From an uncultured Helicobacter sp. (GTDB lineage Bacteria; Campylobacterota; Campylobacteria; Campylobacterales; Helicobacteraceae), in contig NZ_CALERY010000007.1 of NCBI RefSeq assembly GCF_937906905.1, positions 1 through 47,372 on the forward strand: 47,372 bases of DNA. The letters run 5' to 3'. The notes under the pieces were generated by a model. It searched no databases, was not told where the DNA came from, and saw nothing but the letters and a program-made list of their open reading frames with translations. This document shows, in pieces, positions 17,196 through 24,381 of this stretch (positions within the stretch are counted from its first letter, which is position 1; each line of letters begins with the position of its first letter). The position numbers and the translations under genes are program-made.

Positions 17196-17978
17196 CTAGG
17201 AAGCTAATGCCTCGTAGAATCCTTGATAGTCCTGACTCAAGCGCCCAAGCGTTAGCATTTGCACTCTCTCGCCTTTAAATATTGCATTATGTGCGATGAT
17301 GAGATAGTCGCTTGAGTCTGGGAAATGCAGCGCACACCCTAGAGAAAACATCTCACCGCGCGCAAATCCAAGTGCATGCTCTGGCATGCTTTCAAACATC
17401 TCACCAAGCGCTGCTAGACCAAAAAAGCGCGTTTTCTCTACGCTCTGGAGAGCTTGGAGAGCCTGGCTTAGGCTTTGGGCGCAGACATCGTGAGCGATTT
17501 TTTGCAGGTCATGGATTTGCACACCTACAAGCTCATGACAGAATCTCGCCATATTTGCCACAAACGGGATTGCCACGCAATCGCGCTCAAACACCAACAC
17601 CAGCGTGCCATCATCATTGGTATCCACCTCGATGACGCGTAGGAGCTTTTGGCTTGCACTAGCGCGTATGGCACAAGTGAGACCAAATTCATCACACAAG
17701 GCATGAAGCCGATTGGGCTCAATGCTAGGCTCTAGGAGCTCTGGCTGGAGGACTTCTCTCCAGTAGTTTCGCAGTGCCAGTCGTGTAGGCACGCGTCCAG
17801 AGCTGATGTGCGTCTGGATAAGCACGCCTTCTTGACCTAGGATCTTAAAATAGTTGCGAATCGTGGCAGAGGAGATCCTGCCCTCTAGGCAGCTTTTTAG
17901 TGATTCTGACCCAATAGGCTCCTGGCATTTGACATACTGCTTAATCATCTCCTGAAGCAGGAAGTCCTTTTTTTTCAT
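17196..17978 (-). CDS. hrcA: Heat-shock repressor HrcA
   Basis: A 260-residue repressor that controls heat-shock operons. The N-terminal winged helix reads KKKDFLLQEMIKQYVKCQEPIGSESLKSCLEGRISSATIRNYFKILGQEGVLIQTHISSGRVPTRLALRNY, matching HrcA (SATIRN, HxSxGRxPT). The rest is divergent and shorter than the roughly 340 residues of Bacillus HrcA, as in other Helicobacter. It heads the hrcA-grpE-dnaK operon. In H. pylori HrcA and HspR co-regulate this operon; the inverted repeat at 18020-18046 is a candidate operator. Confidence 0.92.
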   Translation of the reverse strand: MKKKDFLLQEMIKQYVKCQEPIGSESLKSCLEGRISSATIRNYFKILGQEGVLIQTHISSGRVPTRLALRNYWREVLQPELLEPSIEPNRLHALCDEFGLTCAIRASASQKLLRVIEVDTNDDGTLVLVFERDCVAIPFVANMARFCHELVGVQIHDLQKIAHDVCAQSLSQALQALQSVEKTRFFGLAALGEMFESMPEHALGFARGEMFSLGCALHFPDSSDYLIIAHNAIFKGERVQMLTLGRLSQDYQGFYEALAS

Positions 17979-18019
17979 GCCTTATCCCTAAAATTTGCTT
18001 GATTTATGCTTGGAGTTTT

Positions 18020-18046
18020 GCTTGTAAGCACCTGCTATTTACAAGC
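18020..18046. promoter_or_regulatory. Operator-like inverted repeat at hrcA transcription start
   Basis: GCTTGTAA-N11-TTACAAGC is a perfect 8-bp inverted repeat. It begins about at the predicted +1 of the hrcA operon (see the -10 box) and ends 42 bp before the ATG. The position suits a repressor site. It does not match CIRCE (TTAGCACTC-N9-GAGTGCTAA) and has wider arm spacing than an HspR HAIR site, though the outer CTTG/CAAG is shared. Confidence 0.5.
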
Positions 18047-18052
18047 GGGAGA

Positions 18053-18058
18053 ATTCTA
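18053..18058 (-). promoter_or_regulatory. -10 box for hrcA-grpE-dnaK operon
   Basis: The minus strand reads TAGAAT, with a predicted start near 18046, the edge of the inverted repeat. Confidence 0.5.
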
Positions 18059-18390
18059 CCCCGCAAAAGTAAATGAAATTAGCATTTATCTAAAAAGATT
18101 GCTAAAAATCGCTAAATATTAGTCTAGTAGTATAAAGTTTAGTTAGTGATATAGGATAATGATTCTTTACTATATCCATATAATAATCCCTGCGTTGCGC
18201 GAGAATCTTGGGCTATCAAAACAGCATTGCGCCATATTATTAAGAAATCTCATAAGGATTTTTCGGCACAATGCGTGGCTATCCAAGCCACCCTAGAATC
18301 TAGCCGTATTGTTTTGTAGAATCTAGCGCACTGCGAGATTCTAGCCGCACTCTAGGAGCTTGGCAATCCACTATCACGCAAGGATCTTGT
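18059..18390. other. Divergent spacer between hrcA and tkt
   Basis: AT-rich from 18059 to 18200, with a TATAAT at 18179-18184 that could drive tkt with a leader of about 200 nt. From 18262 to the tkt ATG it becomes hairpin-rich: GTGGCT/AGCCAC at 18275-18291, TAGAATCT/AGATTCTA at 18317-18343, and the repeat-like segment at 18333-18374. No coding region or tRNA was found. Confidence 0.4.
18333..18374 (+). repeat. Dispersed repeat copy 1 (TGCGAG...TGGCAATCCAC), upstream of tkt
   Basis: The segment begins TGCGAGATTCT and ends TGGCAATCCAC, with CTAGGAG between. The same frame of words occurs at 20417-20455. It resembles the widely scattered bacterial repeat of the form GTCATTGCGAG...GGCAATCC; that likeness is from memory. 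The start of this copy is degenerate. Confidence 0.5.
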
Positions 18391-20358
18391 ATGTCTGCTA
18401 TCACTGAAGAAAATCTCCCCCTACTCACCCAAGCCGCAAATGAGCTGCGCTATCTCTGTGCTGATATTGTGCAGCGTGCTAATAGCGGGCACCCGGGCGC
18501 ACCTATGGGGCTAGCAGAAGTGGCAGTCGTGCTATCCCACCACCTGCGCCTAAACCCCAAGAACCCGCGCTATCTCAACCGCGATCGCCTAGTTTTTAGC
18601 GGTGGACACGCCAGCGCGCTTGTGTATAGCCTGCTGCATTTATGGGGCTTTGAAGTGAGTATGCAGGATTTACAAGCCTTCCGCCAGCTTGACTCTACAA
18701 CGCCCGGACACCCAGAGTTTGCCCACACGCCCGGCGTGGAGATCACCACAGGACCACTAGGACAAGGCATAGCCAACGCCGTGGGCTTTGCTATGGCACA
18801 AAAACGCGCCAATGCTATGCTAGCAAAAGTGGATTCTAGCCCTGAAGTGCTTGATCATTTTGTGTATTGCCTTTGTGGCGATGGGGACTTGCAAGAGGGC
18901 ATTAGCTATGAGGCTTGCTCGCTTGCTGGCTTGCACCAGCTAGGCAAGCTTATCATCATCTATGATAGCAATGGCATAACCATAGAGGGCGGCACGCAAA
19001 TCGCCTTTAGCGAAAATGTGCGCGCGAGGTTTGAAGCACAGGGCTTTAGCGTCTTTGAGTGCGATGGGCATAACCTTGTAGCCATAGATTCTGCCCTAGA
19101 ATCTGCCAAAGCCTCTCCTAAGCCAAGCCTTATCATCGCGCACACCACTATCGGCAAAGGCGCGCTAGAGCTAGAGGGCAGCCATAAAGCCCACGGCGCA
19201 CCGCTAGGCGCAGAGCTTATCGCTAAGGCAAGAGAGCAAGCAGGCATTAGCAAGCAGAGCTTTGCTATCAGTGATGAAGTGGGCTTTGTCTTCCGCGCGT
19301 GTATGGAAAAGGGCGCGAGCCTAGAAGCCTTGTGGGAGAGAGGCTTAAGCGATCAAGCAAAATCCCTGCTAGCAACACTCACCGCGCCACTAGAGCAAAA
19401 AGTGGATTCTATCTCCTACCCCACTTTCACGCAAGGAGACTCCCTAGCCACGCGCGTGAGCAATGGCAAAATCCTAAATACCATCGCCAAAGCCCTGCCA
19501 AACTTCATCGGCGGCAGCGCAGATCTCGCCCCTAGCAACAACACTGCCCTGCTAGATTCTAGCGACTTCCCTAGTGGTAACAATCTCCACTTTGGTATCC
19601 GCGAGCATTCTATGGGCGCGATTTGCAATGCCTTTGCCAACTACGGACTTTTCCTGCCCTTTTGCGCGACATTTTTTGTTTTCAGCGATTATATGAGTGC
19701 GAGCGTGCGGATCGCTAGCATTATGAGGGCAAAGGTGTTTTATATCTTTACGCACGATTCTATCGGTGTGGGCGAAGATGGCGCGACCCACCAGCCAATC
19801 GAGCAGCTTAGCCACTTCCGCGCTATGCCAAACCTCTTAGTCTTCCGCCCAGCCGATGCGCAAGAAAACATCGCCTGCTGGCAAGTAGCCCTAGAATCTA
19901 GCGCGCCAAGTGCCTTTGTCCTCTCGCGCCAAAATCTCCCTGTGCTAGAGCCTGTGGCAAAGAGCCAAGCGCAAAAAGGCGGCTATGTCAAAAAGGATTC
20001 TAGCCTAGATAATCAAGCGCAAATCACCCTGCTAGCAAGCGGGAGTGAAGTGTCTTTATGCCTGCAAGCCCAAGAGCTGCTAGAATCTAGTGGCATTGCT
20101 ACACGCGTGGTGAGTATGCCCTGCTTTGAGCTACTATGCGAGCAGGATTGCAGCTACCACAAAGAGCTTTTTAGCGGAGCGGTGCTAGCTGTGGAAGCCG
20201 CTAGGGGCAATGAGCTTTATCGCTTCGCAGATTTTGTGCTAGGGCTAAATAGCTTTGGCAAGTCGGCTAAGGGTGAAGAGCTTTTTACGCATTTTGGGCT
20301 TAGTGCGGAGCATATCGCCACAATCGCCAAAGATCTTGCAAGGGAGCTTTTATGCTAG
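18391..20358 (+). CDS. tkt: Transketolase
   Basis: A 655-residue thiamine-diphosphate enzyme of the non-oxidative pentose phosphate pathway. Motifs: NSGHPGAPMG near residue 30, DRLVFSGGHAS, GPLGQGIANAVG, the ThDP motif CGDGDLQEGISYEACSLAGL...LIIIYDSNGITIEG, THDSIGVGEDGATHQPIEQL and FRPADAQE. Full family length. The ATG at 18391 follows AAGGATCTTGT. Its last codons contain AGGGAG, which serves as ribosome-binding site for the next gene, whose ATG overlaps this stop. Words of the GATTCT family are dense here. Confidence 0.97.
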   Translation: MSAITEENLPLLTQAANELRYLCADIVQRANSGHPGAPMGLAEVAVVLSHHLRLNPKNPRYLNRDRLVFSGGHASALVYSLLHLWGFEVSMQDLQAFRQLDSTTPGHPEFAHTPGVEITTGPLGQGIANAVGFAMAQKRANAMLAKVDSSPEVLDHFVYCLCGDGDLQEGISYEACSLAGLHQLGKLIIIYDSNGITIEGGTQIAFSENVRARFEAQGFSVFECDGHNLVAIDSALESAKASPKPSLIIAHTTIGKGALELEGSHKAHGAPLGAELIAKAREQAGISKQSFAISDEVGFVFRACMEKGASLEALWERGLSDQAKSLLATLTAPLEQKVDSISYPTFTQGDSLATRVSNGKILNTIAKALPNFIGGSADLAPSNNTALLDSSDFPSGNNLHFGIREHSMGAICNAFANYGLFLPFCATFFVFSDYMSASVRIASIMRAKVFYIFTHDSIGVGEDGATHQPIEQLSHFRAMPNLLVFRPADAQENIACWQVALESSAPSAFVLSRQNLPVLEPVAKSQAQKGGYVKKDSSLDNQAQITLLASGSEVSLCLQAQELLESSGIATRVVSMPCFELLCEQDCSYHKELFSGAVLAVEAARGNELYRFADFVLGLNSFGKSAKGEELFTHFGLSAEHIATIAKDLARELLC

Positions 20359-22019
20359 GGCTAAAAAAGTGGATTCTAGGTAAAAGGTGGATTCTAGCCG
20401 CAATGCCCTATTTCCGTCATTGCGAGACTTCTGCTAGGAAGTCGTGGCAATCCACAAGCCCCCTCTATCACTCTCAAGCGGCAAAGCCACTAGCACAGCA
20501 GCTCATAAGCCCACGCAAGTGGATTCTAGGAAGTGGGCGAGTGTGGCTTATCGCGCTAGGGCTTTTGGGGGCTTTGCAGTGTATGGATGCGAGAAAATCA
20601 CCGCAATACATCACAGATTCTAAAGACTTTAGCACCATAGGCATTGATCGCCACGATATAGAAGCAGTGGTAGAGAAAACCACGCGCAAGCTCCTAGGGT
20701 CTAGCTTTGTCCGCGAGCTACAAGGGCAGAGAGTCCTAGCCATATCCACGATACAAAACAACACAGAAGAAGATATTGATGTAGAGTTTTTGAGCCGCAA
20801 GATTACACGCACACTGCGCAAGAGCAAGAAATTTACCCTGACAAACGCCATTGCTGGCAGTGGCTCTAGCACGGATAATTTACTCACAGATTCTAGGAAG
20901 CTTACCAAAGACAAACGCTTCAACCAATACACCACCCAAGAAGATGGCACACTCCTAGCCCCTGATCTCTCCCTTAGCGGCAAGATTATCCAGCGCACCA
21001 AAAGTGTGGGCGATAGGGTGAGGGTGGATTATGACTTCTTGTTTGTGCTAACAGATTTAAAAAGCGGGCGCGTGGTGTGGGACGATGAAGAAAACATTGC
21101 CAAGGCAATTGACAAATCCCAAGTGGCGCGATTTAGCAAGCTAGGGGCTGGGACTTGCCAAGGTGGCGATGCGATCGCGTGTGAGAGAGAGGCGCAAGCC
21201 GCGCTAGAAGCAGATGACCCACAAAGCGCGCAAGAGCTTTTTAAGCAAGCGTGTGATTTGGGCAATCGCCAAGCTTGCGAGAATGCCGCCTATCTCAAAC
21301 GCGCACTAAAAGAGCAAAAAAAGCAAGAGAAAAAGGCTAGAAAGCAAGCAAGAGGCGGGCGATTTGGGCTAAGTGTGGGCGCGGACATTGGCTTTGGCGG
21401 GGGCAGTGCGAATATGGCTCCTGTGCCTTATATCTCTAAGCCAACTACTAGCAGCGGTAGCAGTAGTGGCAAGGGATTTATCCACTACACTGATGGCGAA
21501 TACTCCAAAGATATTTCATCAGTCTATATGCTTAAAGCTGGGCTATGGTATCGGCAAAGAAATGGCATATATCTAAGTGCTGATGTGCTCTATGGCGGCT
21601 ATCAGGCTAAAACCTATGACTCACCATATCAATTTACCTGCACGGGCAATAGCTATGGGTATTGCAGCTGGGAGGGCGTGGATATTACAGGACTAAAGTT
21701 TGACCATAAGCTCTTTGGCGGTGGGGCGCGCGTGGGCTATGCGATTGCAAATGATGATAATAGCGTGGCACTAGTTGGCTTTGTGGGTGGAGGCGCACTC
21801 AAAGATGTAGGCTCTAGTATGAAAAGTGTCGGGGGCTATGCCATCAACCAAAAGCTTGATAATCTCTTCCCATTTTGGGAGATAGGGCTTATGATGAGCT
21901 TTAAATATGTATCGCTAGAGACAAGCTATCGGCATTTGTTTAATGGCAAAGATGATAAAAGCTGGGCGAGTATCGGTGCGTTTAATGTGGGTGTAGGATT
22001 CTTGCTCCCGGTATGGTAA
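20352..22019 (+). CDS. LpoB-like / Hcp-like / outer-membrane beta-barrel fusion
   Basis: A 555-residue envelope protein. Residues 63-80 form a signal peptide core (RVWLIALGLLGALQCMDA). Residues about 95-255 match the LpoB family of penicillin-binding-protein activators (IDRHDIEAVVEKTTRKLLGSS, then RVLAISTIQNNTEEDIDVE, LSLSGKIIQRT, FLFVLTDLKSGRVVWDDE). Next is one Sel1/Hcp-like repeat with paired cysteines (AQELFKQACDLGNRQACENA), a Lys-rich helix, and a C-terminal glycine/aromatic-rich barrel ending GVGFLLPVW. The ATG at 20352 has AGGGAG 5 nt upstream; the next ATG (20403) has none. Residues 11-60 are an apparent in-frame insertion: the signal peptide would be normal without them. Confidence 0.7.
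   Translation: MLGLKKWILGKRWILAAMPYFRHCETSARKSWQSTSPLYHSQAAKPLAQQLISPRKWILGSGRVWLIALGLLGALQCMDARKSPQYITDSKDFSTIGIDRHDIEAVVEKTTRKLLGSSFVRELQGQRVLAISTIQNNTEEDIDVEFLSRKITRTLRKSKKFTLTNAIAGSGSSTDNLLTDSRKLTKDKRFNQYTTQEDGTLLAPDLSLSGKIIQRTKSVGDRVRVDYDFLFVLTDLKSGRVVWDDEENIAKAIDKSQVARFSKLGAGTCQGGDAIACEREAQAALEADDPQSAQELFKQACDLGNRQACENAAYLKRALKEQKKQEKKARKQARGGRFGLSVGADIGFGGGSANMAPVPYISKPTTSSGSSSGKGFIHYTDGEYSKDISSVYMLKAGLWYRQRNGIYLSADVLYGGYQAKTYDSPYQFTCTGNSYGYCSWEGVDITGLKFDHKLFGGGARVGYAIANDDNSVALVGFVGGGALKDVGSSMKSVGGYAINQKLDNLFPFWEIGLMMSFKYVSLETSYRHLFNGKDDKSWASIGAFNVGVGFLLPVW
20367..20530 (+). repeat. 14-bp direct repeats flanking a 150-bp in-frame segment
   Basis: AAGTGGATTCTAGG occurs at 20367-20380 and 20517-20530, exactly 150 bp apart, in the leader of the LpoB-barrel gene. 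A third partial copy (GGTGGATTCTAG) starts near 20386. Both full copies encode KWILG. Confidence 0.8.
20411..20455 (+). repeat. Dispersed repeat copy 2 (GTCATTGCGAG...GGCAATCCAC), inside an ORF
   Basis: This copy reads GTCATTGCGAG, then a GACTTC/GAAGTC hairpin, then GTGGCAATCCAC. It lies in the leader of the LpoB-barrel gene and is translated as FRHCETSARKSWQST, the kind of peptide this repeat gives when read through. It relates to the copy upstream of tkt. Confidence 0.65.
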
Positions 22020-22810
22020 GTGCTGTGTATCCACATGCGATATTGCCAGAATCCACAGAATCTAAAATCTTCACGCTAGATTCTGTGGATTCTGGCTGGA
22101 TTTTCGCGCCAGGCTTCCCTGCAAATCTCTCTAGCGCACATACGCGCTATGTCGCAGAATCAACCAAGCTCCGCTATATATCTAAACGCCATGCCAAACG
22201 CCTATTTCACCAGATTCTCGCATGCCAGAATCCAGCCTCACAAACTCCACATAATCGCCCCTGTAGTCCCCGCCAGAATCTAAACCCCAAATACCTAATC
22301 GCGCGCAACAAAGCAAGACACCTGGCACATCTTCCCCACATCATCACGCTTGGCATTGGCGGGAATATGGGAAGTGAGCGTCAAATTCTCGCGCGATTTT
22401 CTCATCTCTTGCGATCTTTGCTGCGCACTAAATCTTGCCAGCTCATCTATGCAAGCCCAATTTACCGCAATCCCCCTTTTGGCTACCTAGATCAGCCCCA
22501 TTTCTATAATGCCACGCTAACACTTCGTAGTTCGCTTAGTATTACACAGCTTTTTGCGCGTGTGTTTTACTTGGAGCGGCGCTTTGGCAGGGGGAGAAAA
22601 AGAGCCTTCAAAAACGCTCCGCGCACGCTGGATATTGACATAATTTTCTATGATAAAGTGATAATAAAGCGAGCATATCTTACAATCCCTCATGGAGAAT
22701 TTCACAAGCGAGAATCTATCTTGCTGCCCCTAAGCTTTGAAACCATGTATCTAAGGAGTGGATCGTGCAAACCTTTACTTACAGCGGTGAGACCCCAGCC
22801 CAGGCACTAA
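22013..22810 (+). CDS. folK: 6-hydroxymethyl-dihydropterin pyrophosphokinase
   Basis: FolK transfers pyrophosphate from ATP to the pterin in folate synthesis. The HPPK domain starts near residue 109: ITLGIGGNMGSE, LIYASPIYRNPPFGYLDQPHFYNATL, ERRFGRGRKRAFKNAPRTLDIDIIFYD (metal aspartates in LDIDI), then IPHGEFHKRESILLPL. The first roughly 108 residues do not belong to the fold. They include a 20-bp inverted repeat at 22045-22096, so the true start may lie downstream, but no ATG, GTG or TTG with good spacing exists between the hairpin and the domain. The annotated ATG overlaps the previous stop by 7 bp. folK preceding flhF is the H. pylori order (HP1036). Confidence 0.82.
   Translation: MVSAVYPHAILPESTESKIFTLDSVDSGWIFAPGFPANLSSAHTRYVAESTKLRYISKRHAKRLFHQILACQNPASQTPHNRPCSPRQNLNPKYLIARNKARHLAHLPHIITLGIGGNMGSERQILARFSHLLRSLLRTKSCQLIYASPIYRNPPFGYLDQPHFYNATLTLRSSLSITQLFARVFYLERRFGRGRKRAFKNAPRTLDIDIIFYDKVIIKRAYLTIPHGEFHKRESILLPLSFETMYLRSGSCKPLLTAVRPQPRH
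22045..22096. terminator. Perfect 20-bp inverted repeat made of AGAATC words
   Basis: The left arm (22045-22064) contains CCAGAATCCA and CAGAATCTA in tandem; the right arm (22077-22096) is its exact reverse complement; the loop is 12 nt. It starts 26 bp after the LpoB-barrel stop and is followed by GGATTTTC, so it may terminate that transcript. It also falls in the nominal folK leader. Confidence 0.55.
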
Positions 22811-24354
22811 AAAAAGCGCGCGATGAGCTCGGCGATGAGGTAATGATTCTAAAAACGCAAGAAGTGCGGAAAAAATCTCTCAATCAGCCTGCTCTCTATG
22901 AGCTAGTCGTAGGGCTAGAAGAGCCAGCCCAAAAACCAGAATCCAAGCCACAAGAGTCCAAAGAAGCTGCGCAATCCCCCCAGAGCTCTCAAAATCCTGT
23001 CGATCTACTCCCAGCCAATAGTATTCAAAAGCGCCTTGAAGCCATAGCCGAGAAAGAAATTGCTGCGAAAAAACGCCAGCGTAGCTTGAATCACATGTTT
23101 GATGATGATGTTACAATCCAGCTCTCTGATACTGTGCGTGAGATTAGTAAGCTCGCAGGCTTACCCACTTCCATGCCCGATCTCTCCAAACTCTCCCAGG
23201 TCAAGAAATCCCAGCCGCTCATTGCGCCAGAATCCATAGCTCCAAAAGCCCAAATCCCCAAAGCCTATGCCAATACAGAGTCGCTCAATAGCGCTCTGCC
23301 AGAATCTAACACAGAGCTTCAGTCTCAAGTGGATTCTAGTGAGGGAGAATCTACTGCCAAATCTCGCGCTATACCAAGCAAGCCCAAGAGTGATAGAGCC
23401 GATAGGACATTTGCCCCAAGCGATGATGCGCAAAATATCAAAGAAATCCAAAGCGAGCTAAAAAAGCTTAATGACAAAGTCAAGCTCATACAAAACACGC
23501 TTTGGGACGAGAAAGCTCCTAGGAATATAGGCGTAGAGATCCCAAAGGAATTTGCCGAAATCTATCGTATCGCTAAAAATAGCGGTATGAATAAGGCGCA
23601 TTTAGAAGAGATTATGCGCCTAAGTTTGGAGTTTATGCCGCTAAAAATGCGCGAGCAGACCCAGACGATCCGCCGCTACTTCCGCGAAGTGCTGCGCAAG
23701 ATGATCTACTGCCGCAAGGAAAATAGTGTGGGCAAAAAGATTATCATGCTAGTGGGTCCCACGGGTGTGGGCAAAACTACCACCCTAGCAAAGCTTGCAG
23801 CGCGTTATTCCCAGATTCTCAATCCTAAGAAAAAGGTGGGCATTATCACGCTTGATGACTATCGTATCGGCGCTATGGAGCAGCTTGCGTGGTATGCGAG
23901 AAAAATGCGCATTAGCATAGATTCTGTGAGTGAAAGCGATGATTTTATCAACAAAATCGAAGCACTAAGCTATTGTGATTATATTTTGATTGACACAGCT
24001 GGACACTCCCAACACGATAGGGAGAAAATCAATGAGCTAAAGCGATTTATCCGCAATGATGAGTATAAAATCGATGTAACGCTTGTGCTCTCTGCTAGCA
24101 CCAAATATGAAGATCTCAAAGACGCTTATGCTGCCTTTGGCGAGCTTGGGATAGATACTTTTATCTTTAGCAAGCTTGATGAAGCGCGCGGGCTTGGCAA
24201 TATCTTTTCCCTTGTGTATGAGACCAAAAAGCCCATAAGCTACCTAACCATAGGGCAGGAAGTGCCAAGCGATGTTGTCGTCGCGGATAATATGTATCTG
24301 GCAGATTGCTTGATGGGCGGGTTTTTTTTACCCAAACCGCGCTTAATGTGCTGA
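22765..24354 (+). CDS. flhF: Flagellar GTPase FlhF
   Basis: A 529-residue SRP-family GTPase that sets polar flagellum position and activates flagellar gene expression in Campylobacterota. The start is GTG at 22765 behind AAGGAG, giving MQTFTYSGETPAQALKKARDELGDEVMILKTQE, the FlhF B-domain start. A long low-complexity linker (residues about 50-235, with PESNTE, VDSSEGES) precedes the NG domain: MLVGPTGVGKTTTLAKLAARY (G1), IITLDDYRIGAMEQL, LIDTAGHSQHD (G3), and IFSKLDEARGLGNI (G4). The start overlaps folK by 46 bp. Confidence 0.95.
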   Translation: MQTFTYSGETPAQALKKARDELGDEVMILKTQEVRKKSLNQPALYELVVGLEEPAQKPESKPQESKEAAQSPQSSQNPVDLLPANSIQKRLEAIAEKEIAAKKRQRSLNHMFDDDVTIQLSDTVREISKLAGLPTSMPDLSKLSQVKKSQPLIAPESIAPKAQIPKAYANTESLNSALPESNTELQSQVDSSEGESTAKSRAIPSKPKSDRADRTFAPSDDAQNIKEIQSELKKLNDKVKLIQNTLWDEKAPRNIGVEIPKEFAEIYRIAKNSGMNKAHLEEIMRLSLEFMPLKMREQTQTIRRYFREVLRKMIYCRKENSVGKKIIMLVGPTGVGKTTTLAKLAARYSQILNPKKKVGIITLDDYRIGAMEQLAWYARKMRISIDSVSESDDFINKIEALSYCDYILIDTAGHSQHDREKINELKRFIRNDEYKIDVTLVLSASTKYEDLKDAYAAFGELGIDTFIFSKLDEARGLGNIFSLVYETKKPISYLTIGQEVPSDVVVADNMYLADCLMGGFFLPKPRLMC

Positions 24355-24381
24355 GTGTCTAAATCTACGCCAAGGAAATCC

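Noticed and set aside
17968..17976. A8 tract at the hrcA start as a phase switch
   Set aside because: Again Lys codons (MKKKDF); too short to suggest selected switching.
20570..20590. Lipobox in the LpoB-barrel leader (GALQC)
   Set aside because: Position -1 is Gln, not Gly/Ala/Ser, so lipidation is unlikely.
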